From positions 62,001-126,000 of the forward strand of contig JAMPIV010004915.1 in assembly GCA_024509875.1 (NCBI GenBank): 64,000 nucleotides of DNA. The letters are read 5' to 3'. Within the stretch, counting starts at the first letter, position 1. Each line of letters opens with the position of its first letter. A program made the position numbers and the translations under genes. Below, piece after piece: positions 1 through 12,465 of this stretch. The notes beneath the pieces are model-generated. The model was not told the origin of the DNA. It saw only the letters and a list, made by a program, of their open reading frames with translations, and searched no databases. This stretch comes from Oreohelix idahoensis. Its lineage: Eukaryota > Mollusca > Gastropoda > Stylommatophora > Oreohelicidae.

Positions 1-929
1 TCAATTTAAATGTAAAGAAAGTTTTCTCTCGAGGGATTAAGTTTAATTCTCATCCAGGGTAAATTCTGAGTAGATGGGATTGTGGAATAGGAGAAAGGGG
101 ACACACAAGTATGTATAAGGAAACGCAATACTCAGGAGAGCATTTCGTTTCTATTCTTTTACCATAGTTGTCGGTGGTGGTACTAATTGAGGGTACTATC
201 TCTGGAACAACAAGGGAACAGTGGCCTGAGCTTTAAGACGAGGGACCAACTTTGTAGACACTCCCTGACACTTCTGGGAACGTGCTACGCCCTACATCTT
301 TGACCAGCGACGAGCGTTATCAGTGATCAATCTACCAAGAACCAACCCATCAGCGGGAGCAGAACCTACCAGTGGTAGATAAGTGAAACCTATAAGCTGC
401 CACGTTAACTCCTTTTAAAACTTTTATCCCATTACAACCGTGATGATACCTTTCAGAAAAAGATTATTCATTCTTTTAAACCCTTGTTAAAAACTAAATG
501 ATTATCAAATTTGTTATTTGTAATTATACAAATTTAACTTCGATTTAATCATTTTGAATGTACTGCATGTTTGTTTCAGTCAGTTTACTAAATACACTCT
601 AAACAGAGCTATACCATAATAAGAAGAATTCCACTGAGTAAATCAGGGCGGGGGCTTGACGAGCTAAAATTAATAAGTGCTTAATCCTTCACAAAAAATG
701 TCGGCAGATCATAGAGTTAACGTGTTCAGCCAATGCAGCATTGTTCTCGCTTTTCTGAATATCTTGTGGATACTCTGTTGGATAGAAGCTTCCTTATCCT
801 TCCATCTACCACTGTCAAGAGTAATCTTGTGCGAAGGTAAACACATTTGAAGGCCCATACTAGATACTCTTGAGTTTTGGCCACTGTTGGACCACTAATG
901 CAAAGCAGGGGAGGCAACCCGAGACACCA
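1..929 (-). repeat. LTR-like repeat family A, copy 1 (partial)
   Basis: Read on the minus strand, this stretch is homologous to 6534-7894 and 31709-33480. Shared landmarks are the gaattccactgagtaaatca block near 630, the block around 840-925 containing gcaaagcaggggaggcaa, and the gtactatctctggaacaa block near 193. Bases 1-180 match the part of copy 3 around 32510-32700 that copy 2 lacks. A second, shorter copy of the 610-700 segment follows directly at about 931-1010, so there is a local duplication. The sense start would be near 929. The other end lies outside the window. No long reading frame is present. Because copy 2 is bounded by TG...CA and a 5-bp duplication, the family is interpreted as an LTR. 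Confidence 0.6.
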
Positions 930-1010
930 TAATAAGAAGAATTCCACTGAGTAAATCAGGGTGGGGGTTTGAGCCAGCTGAAATTAATCATTGCTTAATT
1001 CTTCATAAAA

Positions 1011-1465
1011 GGCGGCGGATCAGATATGGGGTCGGGAGTCGTGGAGTCGATAGTTTTTTTAGGGGAAGCAGAGTCGCTAAAATGTATGTGCGACTCCCAA
1101 GTTGAAGAAATCGTCAGTTAAGAATAAAAATAAAGTCTTCTGCTGTGTAAATTAGAAGGGGCAAAAGTTTTGCAAATCCCGCTATATCATTACATCAAGT
1201 TGTGCCACACTTCCTGTGACCTCTGAGGTCAGCCAATCATCAAATACAATGCTGCCAAACCATTGACATGGTACAGCGTCCCGAAAGGTACAACATCTGC
1301 ATTGACACCGGGTGTCTGCCAAGAACAAACTAATTTATGTACTCGATAAAACGAAGCGAAAACATATAGTTTCTCTTTCTTCCGATGCTAAACAATGCAG
1401 AATGTCTCAATACTGACCTCCTGAAGCAGCCATATTGGCAGAGGTAAAGAGATTATTTTGCTATA
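1011..1465. other. unassigned intergenic sequence
   Basis: No coding potential or recognised repeat was found here. It separates the family A copy from the left end of the Tc1/IS630-type transposon. Confidence 0.5.
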
Positions 1466-3659
1466 GCACGTTTCACTAGCTTTGCCCAACTTCAAAATGC
1501 TATATCTCAGCGAATATATAACGCATATAAGTGAAATTTTGTGTGTGAATTTGAAATGGTATAGACCCTATGAATTAAATTTTTCATTAAAATGCGGCCA
1601 TTGGTTTCAATTTTCGTTTCTTTGCGATATAATATAAAATCCTATTTGCCAACACACATCACACGCACACATATTGAAATGTCTACAGTAAATTATACGA
1701 CCTCATTTGCACATTTTTGGTTTATCAAGCAATTGGCATGATTTTTGAGTGAAATTGCGTGAAATCGCACTTCTTGAACATAAAACAGTTTATATCCGGT
1801 GCAACGCACACATTGTCAATCAGAGGTGTGTCTACAAAAATTATTGTGTGGTTAAGAAGGAAAAATGAGTCTGCGAGTACATTTTATGACATTACAGCAA
1901 ATCACAAATAGGATTTTTAAGTATTTCTGCAATGAAGCTACTCGAGGAAAACTATATCATTCTATTTCAAACCCACAAAAGAGGACTCTTCACGCCTTGG
2001 GGATAAGCAAACGATCATTGCACCGCTGGATAGCGACATCTGAAATGTCTAATTCCAGTGTTTTACACACGAAAATTAGGCCAAGAGTGGTGGATAATTT
2101 TGACAGAGAATTGATCCGCAGAGAAATTTGCAATATGTTTCACAATAATGAGGCAGTGACTTTAAGGAAATTGAAAATTTGGTTAAGAAAGAATAATGAC
2201 ATTGATATTTCCAAATCTACGCTATGGAGGACTATTAGGAGTTTGGGATTCACTTTTAGAAAATATGTTGGTGGTAGAAACCTTATTTGTGAGAAGCCTC
2301 ATATCGTTGCAATGAGAAGCAAATATTTACGCGAGGTCAGAGAAATGAGAAGAGATTGTTATGATTTTGTGTATTTAGATGAAACTTGGATCAATGCGCA
2401 CCACAGTAATGAACGAGAATGGCAATCATCTGATGGAACAACTAAGAGACTAGTACCAAGCAGCAAAGGACAGCGCCTAATAATTGCACATTCAGGAAGC
2501 AGCCATCATGGGTTTCTAAATAATACTGAACTCATATTTGTTTCAAAATCCACAGATAATAGGGATTACCATGCAGAGATGAATGGCAAGATATTTCAAG
2601 ATTGGATTGTGAATCATGTACTTCCTTCCTTGGATAGACCGTGGTGTTTGATAATGGACAATGCCTCATATCACAACGTTGTGGCACCAGAAGATAAAGT
2701 TTCTAATTCACCAAGTATTAAAGATGTAATAAAGATTTGGCTGACCATAAACAACATTCCATTCAACGAAATGTCCATGAACCTGAATTACTTGGAATTG
2801 TAAAAAAAGACACAGCATACAAAGATATTTCACATAGACAAGGCAATCCATGAACATGGTCACAGATGTTTAAGATTACCTCCTTACCATTCTCACTTAA
2901 ACCCAATAGAATTAGTATGGGCTAAAATTAAGGAACAGGTAGCAACAGAAAATAGAACGTTCAAATTAAAAGATGTTGAAATACTTATAAAAGCCGCCAT
3001 CTCCAATATAGCCAGGGATTATTGGAAGGAAAGTGAGAACCATGTGTTACAAGAGGAAGAGGAATATTGGAAGAATGATGGTTTGTCCTTCATTCAGCCG
3101 AGATTGATTTTCAATTTCTCAGAGACATCTGATTATGATTCGGATGAAGTTTAATTTCTTTAAAGATGACCTTACCGTTATTTACAAGCACATTAGAGGA
3201 GCAACGTTCCATTATGATATTTATGAACCGCAAAGAGATGATACCCATTGAAATAATTAGATCAAGGAAGGTCCAGTATGGTAGCGCATTAAATGTCAAT
3301 GACAAACAATGTCACGAGTATCTCGCATGCAGATCATTTAAGAAATCATCTTCAACACGTATTCAATTGCAAACGTGATGGCCACATTATTGTAATAGTA
3401 GACACGCCTATGCCTAATCAATTCACAGAATCTGTGCATGAAGTGGTAAAATTTCTTTTCTCGATACACAATAATTAGTATGCCGACAAAGATCAAAGGA
3501 TTTCATCCGTTTATGGGAACTGGACAAGATGCACAGATATAAAGTATATATTTGTTGGGTCTAACCCAATATAACATCGTATGCAAAAAATGGCATTAAT
3601 ACGTTAGACGGTTAATCAGATAATTACATTTGTTTGAGGGCAAAGCTAGTGAAACGTGC
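1466..3659 (+). mobile_element. IS630/Tc1-mariner-type transposon (DD~83E, Sailor-like), degenerate but with both ends
   Basis: The ends carry matching terminal inverted repeats. The left end reads GCACGTTTCACTAGCTTTGC from 1466, and its reverse complement ends at 3659; the match covers at least 22 bp. TA flanks both ends (1464-1465 and 3660-3661), as expected for a TA target duplication of the Tc1/mariner group. The 2.19-kb element carries one transposase gene on the plus strand with a premature stop. The spacing between the second Asp and the Glu is far longer than the 34-41 residues usual for Tc1 or mariner. From memory this fits the DD82E group called Sailor; that family name is inference. 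Confidence 0.8.
1865..3154 (+). pseudogene. IS630/Tc1-type DDE transposase, one in-frame stop
   Basis: A transposase that would cut and join transposon ends in the nucleus. The frame stays open for 429 codons except for a TAA at 2801-2803 (codon 313). An N-terminal helix-turn-helix is suggested near residues 43-56. The catalytic triad is visible: Asp172 in VYLDETW, Asp265 in IMDNASYH, and a Glu at codon 349 in NPIELVW after PPYHSHLNP. That leaves 83 residues between the second Asp and the Glu. The C-terminus is acidic. The start chosen is the first ATG of the open frame. The single nonsense codon means full-length protein is unlikely, but the copy is otherwise well preserved, which implies fairly recent activity. 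Confidence 0.82.
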
Positions 3660-3737
3660 TACATAACGTTATAGTCCACTCAGCCCAGTACTTATTTTAG
3701 TTAGATTTATTATAGTGCACATTAACCAAATTAAGAC

Positions 3738-4236
3738 TGTATGAGAGCTGTGTGCTTTCTGTGCTTCTCTATGGTGCGGAATGTTGGACAGTAACAGAGA
3801 AGGAAATGTCGAAACTGTCCTCCTTCCACACAACCTGCCTAAGGAAAATTCTCCGAATCTTTTGGCCAAACACCGTCAGCAACCAAGAACTACTTATTCG
3901 GAGTAACCAGGAGGACATGCACACCATCATAGCTGGCAGACGCTGCAGTTGGGTTGGCCACGTCCTCAGAAGGGACCCTTATACCATCACATGAACAGCT
4001 TTGCTATGGACCCCCGAGGGAAAGCGAAAGAGAGGCCGACCAAAAACAACTTGGCGGAGAACTGTGGAAGCTGAGATGCAAAGAATGAACCAGAGTTGGG
4101 GCACTGTACGAAGGATGACCGCCGACCGAGCAAAGTGGAATCAGTTTGTTGCTGCCCTACAAGACGCCACCAGGCGTGATGGCGCTGACTGCTTTGGCGG
4201 TTGGCGGTTAAGGATCAAAGAAGAAGAAGAAGACAT
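3738..4236 (+). pseudogene. LINE 3' end (C-terminal RT-region remnant, GAA tail)
   Basis: Two adjoining frames give the typical C-terminal region of an animal LINE polyprotein. The block LLYGAECWTV is followed by LRKILRI, WVGHVLRR and KRKRGRPKTTWRR, then a Trp-rich region ending near 4215. A stop or frameshift near 3994 breaks it. The sequence ends in a (GAA)n tract at about 4218-4233, a usual 3' tail for RTE/CR1-like elements. Everything upstream of the C-terminal region is missing, as in 5'-truncated dead copies. Clade assignment is uncertain. Confidence 0.75.
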
Positions 4237-4650
4237 TTATTAAATGATATTTTCGTTCAATTCATTCAATTAACTGCTGGAAAAAATCAAGGATCGTGGG
4301 TATAATTTAAATGAAATATATTTAAATTTAATTTACAGTGGAGTCTCCTTCTAACGAAATTGAAGGGGCCAGCTTCCCTTTTTATTTTCTAATTAATACA
4401 TTATTATTACTAATAAGCAAGAATTAACTTGGCACATAATTTATATTTGCTACAAGTTCTGTCTCAACAACTATGGCAAACATCAAGTAATCTTCAAATA
4501 GAGAATCCAATAGTGCATGGTGTGGATAGGTTGAGGGAGAGGGCTAATAAACGTCCGCTACTTATATTAGGTCATACTGCGAAAACGCACGTGCCATGAG
4601 ATGATTTATGTGTATGCTACATGTCCTGTCTCATTTATATCTTATATATC

Positions 4651-4691
<41 letters not shown>

Positions 4692-5087
4692 TCTCAAGTT
4701 CTCTTCTCTACGCGATCCTTATTCTTAAGAATGAATTAAATTGACATAAAAATGATCATATTTAAAATACTGTTTGAGTTTTTGTTTTGCATTATTTTAT
4801 GAATGAATGAATAGTTAATATACGAGTATATATATATTACGAAAGCCATGTATTGATACATGTAACATACTTACATATATAAGTGCATAATTTGGTGTCA
4901 GTAAAAGAATTATAGAATCCGTCGAGGTAAGATTGTGTCGTAGCGCTGCCTGAGTAGCCACCGGTCGTCCTACACGAAGAGCAAATTTAGAGAGAAAACA
5001 ACTTGCTAAAGATGACAATAAATTCTCCTCAACATTTCAAACACACCTAACGCTAAACTAGAGCACGCAATCTTCACGTCACATACA
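4237..5087. other. no gene; contains a long C homopolymer
   Basis: AT-rich sequence without coding signal. It holds the poly-C tract at 4652-4690. Near 5040-5080 it contains one unit of the 42-43-bp minisatellite that resumes at 6166, showing that the LINE at 5088-6165 sits inside that array. Confidence 0.5.
4652..4690. repeat. poly-C homopolymer, 39 bases
   Basis: Thirty-nine consecutive C residues follow cttatatatct. Such a tract can form an i-motif, and the opposite strand can form G-quadruplex DNA. Its exact length is prone to sequencing error. Confidence 0.95.
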
Positions 5088-6165
5088 TCGCCTTTGTTCA
5101 CGCTCAGACGTCAGCTTAAAAATTTTCAAAGAAAGACATCGTCTTTGTTCACCCACAGACGTCAGCTTAAAAATGTTCACCTTCAGACGTCAGCTTGAAA
5201 ATGTTCAAAAAAAGCAGTGGTCATGTTGACATCTGCGTAGAGATTATCTAGGAATGGCACTGGTGATGGCCATATGCACTTTCTCTGTTCCTGATATGTT
5301 GGGCATCTTTGAAGTAGATGTTCAGCAGTCATTACGTCAGTGCCACAGTTACACTCATCAGTAGTTCCTATCTTTAACTTGTTGAATAGATGGTATCCCA
5401 ATCTGTTGTGACCTGTGCGAAGTCTGAAGATTACCACTTGTTCACTTCTGCTGAGCTGGTAATAGGCATCATGTTTTTATTGAGGCCTGGATGTTCTGCT
5501 TCCCACTTGCTCCTGTATCTGTGCTTGATAAAACTCTTGGCTTCTTCATAAGTTATGCGTGTGTCAATGTAGCTTTCACCCTTCCTTTTCCAATCTGCCA
5601 GCCTATGTATTTCCGGGGATGTTGCAGTGAGAAGAGATGCACCGTATCACAACTCTTTTGAATTGCTGGCACAGTTTGTGAAGTGTTACTCTTAGGTCAT
5701 CCAGGTCACCATTATTTTGATTCTTCAGTTTTGCAATCACTGACAGCGCATCTGAGAAGATAGCTACTTGTCTCTCTGCGCTTTATTCTGTCATTAGCAC
5801 TTCTGCTGCCGTTTTTAAGGTCCCTATCTCTGCTCTGAAGTTACTAGAGAATTTTCCTGTTGCAACTGACAGCTTTTTTTTGTGTGCTATTGTTTAAGCT
5901 AAGAAAGACTCCTCCACCCCCACCTTCTGTTGCATTTATTGCCGATCCATCTGTGTACGCATGGGTCCAGTTGGTTGTTGGATAATGTTTCTATCTGTAT
6001 TTTGTGGGTAGGACTCTTCTTTATGTTTCATTTTGGCTGTTGTTTCTCTCAATCCCTGGAATGTATTCTTTCATTTCAGGAAAGCGCTGGTGTTTCCAAA
6101 CTGGTAGCTTGTGTGCAGTGTAGATGGGCATAGCTGTTGATATTGCATTGATGTTGACATGGTAC
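5088..6165 (-). pseudogene. LINE fragment of the I/Nimb-like group with RNase H domain
   Basis: Minus-strand remnant of the C-terminal part of a LINE polyprotein. Reading from 6165 downward: a C-terminal RT block (KEYIPGIERN), an RNase H start with the YTDGSA motif near 5940, the SDALSV block near 5740 that carries the next RNase H acidic residue, and the terminal block FRLRTGHNRLGYHLF with a CNCG...AEHLLQRCP cysteine/histidine cluster, ending in a stop at 5183. Frames change several times, so it is dead. The 3' UTR (about 5170-5088) holds two to three repeats of a roughly 40-bp unit containing TTTTTAAGCTGACGTCTG. The same family occurs at 46355-47310. Confidence 0.72.
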
Positions 6166-6533
6166 ACCAAACTACAACATGTATTCTTACATTTCACAAA
6201 CATGACACGCTAAAATAGATCATGTATCGTACATGCCATATACATCACACGCAAACTAGAGCCTATACTCTTACATATCACAGTTATGACACGCTAAAAT
6301 AGTGCATGTATTCTTACAGGTCACAAACATCATGCTCTAAACTAGAGCACGCATTCTTAATGTCACAAACATGACACGCTACACTAGAGCAAATATTCTT
6401 AATGTCACAAACATGACACGCTAAACTAGAGCATGTATTCTTACATGTGACAAACATGACACGCTAAATTAGAGCACGTATTCTTAATGTCGCAAACATG
6501 ACACGCTAAACTAGAGCATGTACTCTTACATGT
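6166..6533. repeat. minisatellite, 42-43-bp unit (left part)
   Basis: About eight imperfect units with core gtcacaaacatgacacgcta and ctagagcatgtattcttaca. Units recur every 42-43 bp, for example gacacg at 6373 and 6415. The array is continued at 7895-8075 after an inserted LTR-like element, and one unit survives at about 5040-5080. Confidence 0.85.
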
Positions 6534-7894
6534 TGTGACGGTATTGCCTCCCCTGCTTTGCAGTAGTGGTCCAACAGTGGCCAAAACTCAAGAGTATCTA
6601 ATATGGGCTTCAAAGGTATATACCTTCGCACAAGATTACTCTTGGCAGAGATGTAGATAGAAGGGTGATGACACCTATTACAAAGGGAGTCTTCACAAGA
6701 TATTAAAAATAAGGGAGAACAATACTGCTTTGGCTGAGTATGTTTCTGTAATTCTGCCGACACTTTTGTGAAGGATTTAAGCACTTATTAATTTCAGCTC
6801 GTCAAGCCCCCACCCCTGATTTACTCAGTGGAATTCTATTATTCTAGTATAGCTCTGTTTAGAGTGTGTGTAGTAAATTGACTGAGACAAACATGCAGTA
6901 ACTTTAAAATGATTAAATCGAAGTTAAATTTGTATAATAACAAATAACAAAATGTAATAATCACTTAAGTTTTAACAGTTGGAAAATAATTTGAACAGTT
7001 ATGGATCAAGAAAAGTTATCATCACGGTCGTTATGAATTGCATAATGTTACAAGAAGTTCAAATGGCAGCACAGATTTGAACTTAGCTGCCAATGACGGT
7101 TCTGCTCCTTCTTATGGGTTGGTTCTTTTCACACTGCTCATGCTCGTCTCTGATCAAGGTTGTCGGGTGTAGCTCGTTTCCCAGAAATATCAAGGAGAGT
7201 CTATCAAGTGGGTCTTTCGTCTTAAAGCTTAGGCCACTGTTCCCTTCTTGTTCCAGAGATAGTACTTTCTGCTGGTACCACCAATAAGCCAATCCTGGCT
7301 CACAGACATTGTGCTTAGATGAATAAAAGAGACTTTAATCGGCCTCTTACACGCGTCTGGGGTGTCGTTAATTTAGTAAGTTACCTCTCTGACTTCGTGT
7401 GTGGTCCAGTTTCCTCAGTCCCGGTTTCCTTATTTAATATGAAAGAGATTTACTGGGCTAAGAAAGTCCGTCAATAATTCTCCAATCATTACTTTATCAG
7501 AAAGTAATCTCTTATATGTGTCTGTCCATCAGTTGTCTCCCCGTATTCCAAGCTTTGGTGATGCGCGTACCCGTGTCTTATCAGTGGTTAAGCACTGCGC
7601 TGAGGCGATTTACGTGTTAATCTGTATACTGATATTAGCTGCGCCAACGATAGCCAACATGGTTAGGTCGCTGCCACTACTTGCAACGCAGGGAGAAATG
7701 GATAACAACCAAACATGTCTACTTATCCCTGAGAAGGGTGTAAGAAGGAAAATACATAATATCTGCTACACATAGCAGAAAAAAAGAGAAAGAAAGTGCG
7801 ACAAATGAAAGCACACAATAAAATCAGTATCATAAAGGTACCGATACGGCCGGAGTGAAACAAAGATCGAGAGGGGCCGCCCCGTTCTGTCACA
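6534..7894 (+). mobile_element. solo-LTR-like insertion, family A copy 2 (1361 bp)
   Basis: The segment begins TGTGACGG and ends CTGTCACA, so it has the TG...CA ends of an LTR with short inverted termini. It is flanked by a perfect 5-bp direct repeat CATGT (6529-6533 and 7895-7899) that occurs once in the interrupted minisatellite unit. There is no internal coding region, so this is most simply a solo LTR left by recombination between two LTRs. An AATAAA is visible near 7820. Compared with copies 1 and 3 it lacks about 600 bp near 7285. Confidence 0.72.
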
Positions 7895-8075
7895 CATGTC
7901 CCAAACATGACACGCTAAACTAGAGCACTTATTCTTACATGTTACAAACAAGACATGCTAAACTAGAGCATGTATTCTTACATGTCACAAACATGACACG
8001 CTAAACTACAGCACTTATTCTTACATGTCACAAACATGACACTCTAAACTACAGCATGTATTCTTACAGTTCATA
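7895..8075. repeat. minisatellite, 42-43-bp unit (right part)
   Basis: About four units of the same array as 6166-6533, resuming exactly at the target duplication CATGT. Confidence 0.85.
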
Positions 8076-8130
8076 AATAGAAAAGATCAGAAATATGACT
8101 TACAGGTCAGAAACATGACTTACAGGTCAG
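8076..8130. repeat. minisatellite, 20-bp unit (left part)
   Basis: Two to three units of cagaaatatgacttacaggt. The array is interrupted at 8131 by an LTR-like insertion and resumes at 9299. Confidence 0.85.
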
Positions 8131-9298
8131 TGTTAAGGACTCTGCTGACACCAGTATGTTTCGGGTCTATATGCTTCTGATTATCAAGATGTCGTATGCG
8201 TATTCTGATATTAGAAGTCAAAGTCCTCCGGGTTCATTTATCTATTTTATAGGATTCCGTTAGGCCCTACGTTAGTATCGATATTGTCTATGGTAACCCG
8301 TGTGATGTGTTGAAACTTGAACATGCTTCAGATTAAAGATATGAATATTGACTGACCTGTTTATTCTCTTGCCTTATTAATATCAGCAGTGTGAGATGCA
8401 GCGTATTTAGGCATTAAGTGTCACTGGTCATTATGGTTGAATAAAACAGTATGTAATTGAACTCAGAATACGTCATTTAATAAGACCAGGATTCGACGAC
8501 TTAAACGTGTTTAATTAACACTCACATTTCATGGGCAGACACAACTATTTAAAGACATAGTTCATAATCACAGTTCCATGTACGTGTTGCCTGGGTTCTT
8601 GTTCTTCATTAAAGCACATGTTCACTAATATACAGTTCTGTTTAACGGTCAGTTCCATTTCCGGCCAACATCCTTTGGCATAAATTCATAGGCTAACTAG
8701 ACTTACTCCTGTTGCTAGTTTAATAATAGCCCTTTTCACACTAGACTTACTTCTACTGTTAGTTGTGCAATATCCTTCTTACTCTAGGCTTACATCTGCA
8801 GCTAGTCGTCTAATATCCTTTTTACACTAGGCTTACGTCTGCTGCTAGCTACATAATATTCATTTACACTAGTCTTACTCCTGCTGCTAGTTCCGAATGT
8901 TCATTTGGCATACAACGCCAGGCTAATCAGCCATATATTCAAACTGCGTTACGAACGACACGACTTACGTTTGCTCCACGAATACACTGCTAAATTGGCT
9001 TCCCAGCCACACATATAAGTTCAGTGGACAATGCCACACAATCCAAAGTGGTTATACCACACATATCATAGTGGCTATGCCACACTTTGAAACACACTGC
9101 TGTTAGGGTCAAAGCCCACAAGTCGAATGACGTTACTAAGTCATACGCGTCGTTAATATATATTCATTTGCGGTGTTCCACAGTGCAATCATTCGACATC
9201 AGTCGATGATATATATTTACTCATTTGAGGTGTTCCATGATACAGTCATTCGAGTCGGCCTAACTCAAATGCCTGTAAACATGAAACAATCCTCAACA
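8131..9298. mobile_element. solo-LTR-like insertion (1168 bp) in 20-bp minisatellite
   Basis: The segment starts TGTTAAGG and ends CCTCAACA; the reverse complement of the end is TGTTGAGG, so the termini are inverted repeats with TG...CA. The flanks carry a 5-bp direct repeat GTCAG (8126-8130 and 9299-9303), present once per minisatellite unit. There are no reading frames of note. An AATAAA lies near 8440. Four to five diverged units of about 60 bp (tacactaggcttacgtctgc type) run from about 8690 to 8900. A TGTT start and 5-bp duplication suit Ty3 or BEL/Pao LTRs; orientation and family are unresolved. Confidence 0.72.
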
Positions 9299-9500
9299 GT
9301 CAGAAATATGACTTACAAGTCAGAAACATGACTTACTGGCCAGAAATATGACTTACAGGTCAGACACATGACTTAACTTGAAAAAATATGATTTACGCGT
9401 CAGAAGCATGACTTACACGTCAGAAATATAACTTACATGTCAGAAACACGACTTGTGTTGAAGAAACATGACTTATGTTGAATTAACACGACTTACAGGT
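9299..9500. repeat. minisatellite, 20-bp unit (right part)
   Basis: About ten degenerate units of cagaaatatgacttacaggt, the continuation of 8076-8130. Confidence 0.9.
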
Positions 9501-10744
9501 TTCGCGAAATGCGTTCATTCTTTTTACTCTGCAATTCCTTGTACGTGCTAATTCTTCCATTATTCGTTGTTTTTGCTTTCATCGTTCATGGTTTTCTTAT
9601 CACATGTTGTCACACCTCTCACCCACCCTTCTCTCCTGGTTATTTTCTCCCTTGTTATCGGCAATGCTTAGGGAAGGAGCGAACTTGCCACATTGACTTT
9701 TCACTTATAGCCAGCTCCAGACGGAGTAAGAGTCTACACACAGCGACATTCCTATTGTTAACACAGACATTTTGTCTGGGAAGATACAGGAAACCATGTT
9801 GTCGCATGATAAGGTGTTAGTTTGTAAACATGCCGTGCCCAAATACACGGCCTATCTCACTGGGATGCAGGAAGATAACAATTTTGGTAAAGATTTAGAT
9901 AGATGAAATTTGTTGTGATAAACAATTACAAGAAAAGAATATCTTGGAGGAGACTGTAATGTTAGATATGTGAAGTTGTGAGCTGTAAATATAGCAAATA
10001 CCCACGGAAGTGGCAAGATCTTATATGGTAATGGAGTTTTAAAATCACACGTTATCTTATGTTATTTAGTAATGTTATACATGGGAAGAAGAGAGTGGAG
10101 AATAGACCCCTACCACAATCAGAAACATCTTTGCAACTAGTTTGGCATTTGAGATGCTAACATACACTGCTCATGACTGGGCTTTAAGTAGCAATATGGG
10201 CGTGTAGGCGACAATTTCGCTTATATTCTACAGCGTTGTATGACTACACTGACTTCCAATTGCTTCGAGAAGAAATCATAGACAGCCAGGAACACGGAAT
10301 ATTAGGATTCTACAGGACAGGCCATAGAACTGGACATGAATTCTAAGATTAGAAGAGAATAACCCCAACGACATCACTTTGCACCTAAGTTCTAGGATCC
10401 AACGTCAAGTGCACCAAGTTTGACACCCAAGACACCTGAAAGGTAAGGCACCTTAAATCAGTTGTCCCACAATATTCGGATGCTTTCCGTGCAAAAAGTC
10501 TGTGCTCGCCCAAAGAAAACTCAGGGTAAGTATTAATACGTACATTTTATATTTGCATTTTAACATGTATAATTTGCTTATGGATGTACAGTGGCATATG
10601 AGACTGGCAACCATATCCCTACAAATAACGTGACACTTGAACCACCACTGCAAGAGCTGATGACTGTTTCGAGCGGTTTTTCCTCACAAGAAACCAACTA
10701 CAGAGGTGGCCCCTGGCTTCATGGAGACGCGGAGTGGATGATGC
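9501..10744. other. no recognised gene or repeat
   Basis: A 103-codon frame at 9509-9820 begins with a hydrophobic stretch. It has no recognisable domain and sits among dead repeats, so I do not call it a gene. Nothing else is evident. Confidence 0.45.
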
Positions 10745-11130
10745 TATCATAATAATAATAGCCCCTTAAGTCATAACTGACTATGGGAATGCGCCCCCTA
10801 GGTAACAATCCTCAGCTGCATATTTTCCTGGTGTTCCTTTCGACGTTCTTCTGCTTGTTGAGTGAGCTTCTTTTCGCACAATCTAAGGTGGCGCTGCAGA
10901 TGGCACCGCCCCTTGGTGCGATCGGTTTCATCATCCTTCCAGGTTGCTGGAATTATGTCCAGTGCCCTCATATCTCTTTTACACACATCTTTGACTCTCA
11001 GCTCAGGTCGCCCAGCTGTTCTTTTGCATCTGTCAGTTGTCCGTAGAAGATATCTTTCCGGATGCGACCATCTTACTTGCGGCGGACATGGCCAAGCCAG
11101 CGTAGTCTGCGCTGTCTAAGCATTGTATAT
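10745..11130 (-). pseudogene. 5'-truncated LINE 3' end (same family as 49078-50540)
   Basis: Read on the minus strand this is homologous to about 50150-50540. The coding part contains CKRDMRAL, PATWK and EKKLTQQAEERRKEHQEN. The shared 3' UTR holds catagtcagttatgact and gggctatt, followed by an ATT-rich tail. The 5' break lies in the block matching 50165-50200. The frame is better preserved here than in the longer copy and shows that the longer copy carries a frameshift near 50335. Confidence 0.8.
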
Positions 11131-12309
11131 ATACTAGCCGCCATTAAAAACGCATCGCATTAGTTTATGAACCACAACTCGTTGTGCTAAATTTAAAATA
11201 CATGAAACCACTGATTTTATATTTCTGATCCATTTACTAACCCAACTTTGCTGTATTATTAAATATGAGACAATTCAGAACCGGCTCCTAAGCAGTTGTC
11301 AACCTTAGGTGTAAAAACAAAAGTCGCACTCACTGTCATCTTGGGCTAGTGTTGTTACACGAGGTTGACCAAGCCTGGGACGGTCATTATTGGTACCCGT
11401 CGCCCGAAATCGCTGGTTCAGCCTTGTGGTGGATTTGATGTTAAGAAGAGTTGCTGTTATGTATTCTAGTGTACTGTATGAGGTCAGCTGTGAAAGTTCC
11501 TGATTCTAACAAATTTTGGGTGGAGTTATCAGGAGACCTTTCTGCTACCACCTTACGACCTCAAACAGACTTATTCTTGACTATAATGTATGATGACTAC
11601 GTCTAATGTCTAGGGTTATGACTATGTAGTGTAATGTTGCATTAACCAATTAAACATACAAACAAATATTTTATTATCCAACACCACACAACAGTACTAC
11701 GACAATCACATACTACACTTTAAAAGACTATCTTTAGTAAGTCAGTGGTTGAATTTTAGGTAAAATTAATTATTTACACTTTATTTTCCTGACTCTATTT
11801 GTTTTGAATCAGGAATGACAATCAAATTGAAATCAACGAAATTATTTACATCAATTGCATATCACAATGGATCTTCTGTCCATAATACCAATATTATTAT
11901 AATATACGTGTGTAGTTGTAGTTTTCTACTTGAGGGTAATACTGGTATATACGTTTAGGTTGTTGGTTAACATCACCCCCTATTCTTTATTTCTTTTTTC
12001 ATTTAACACTTTCTGAATCTTTAATTCATATGCCCAGTCTTTATTATAAACTTTATAGTTCTTATAGGTTGAGCTGCCAGGTGCCGAACAGGCACTTATC
12101 TTGAAAGAATAACACAGGTAGATCGTTCCTTCTGTTCGCTGGACAATCTGTTACACTTCCTGAAAGGCAATGGAAACCAGCGTGTGTCCAAATAATCGAC
12201 CAATGTCAGGAATCGAACTGTTCTCAAGAGCTTGGTACCACATTAACGTCAGTACCAAAAACCCTGAAATAAGAAGGTTATGCGTCCTTCTTTATACCAA
12301 GTATACAAT
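11131..12309. other. no recognised gene or repeat
   Basis: AT-rich sequence with no convincing reading frame and no repeat match to the rest of the window that I could see. Confidence 0.45.
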
Positions 12310-12465
12310 AATGATAATAATAATAATAATAATAGCCCCTTCAGTCATAACTGACTATGGGAATGCGCCCCTGAGGTGGCAGCCCTCAGCTGCTTATTTT
12401 CCTGGTGCTCCTTTCGACGTTTTCTCCTCACCTCTGCTTCTTGTGTGAGCCTCTCTTCGCCCAAT
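12310..12465 (-). pseudogene. 5'-truncated LINE 3' end (same family as 49078-50540)
   Basis: About 155 bp match 50390-50540 in reverse orientation, including the ggctgccacctcaggggcgc block, the terminal catagtcagttatgact, and an ATT-rich tail at 12310-12335. Only the last coding block and the 3' UTR are kept. Confidence 0.8.

Noticed and set aside
9509..9820. 103-codon frame with a hydrophobic start, a possible secreted peptide
   Set aside because: No domain, no supporting context, and the length is compatible with chance in this composition.
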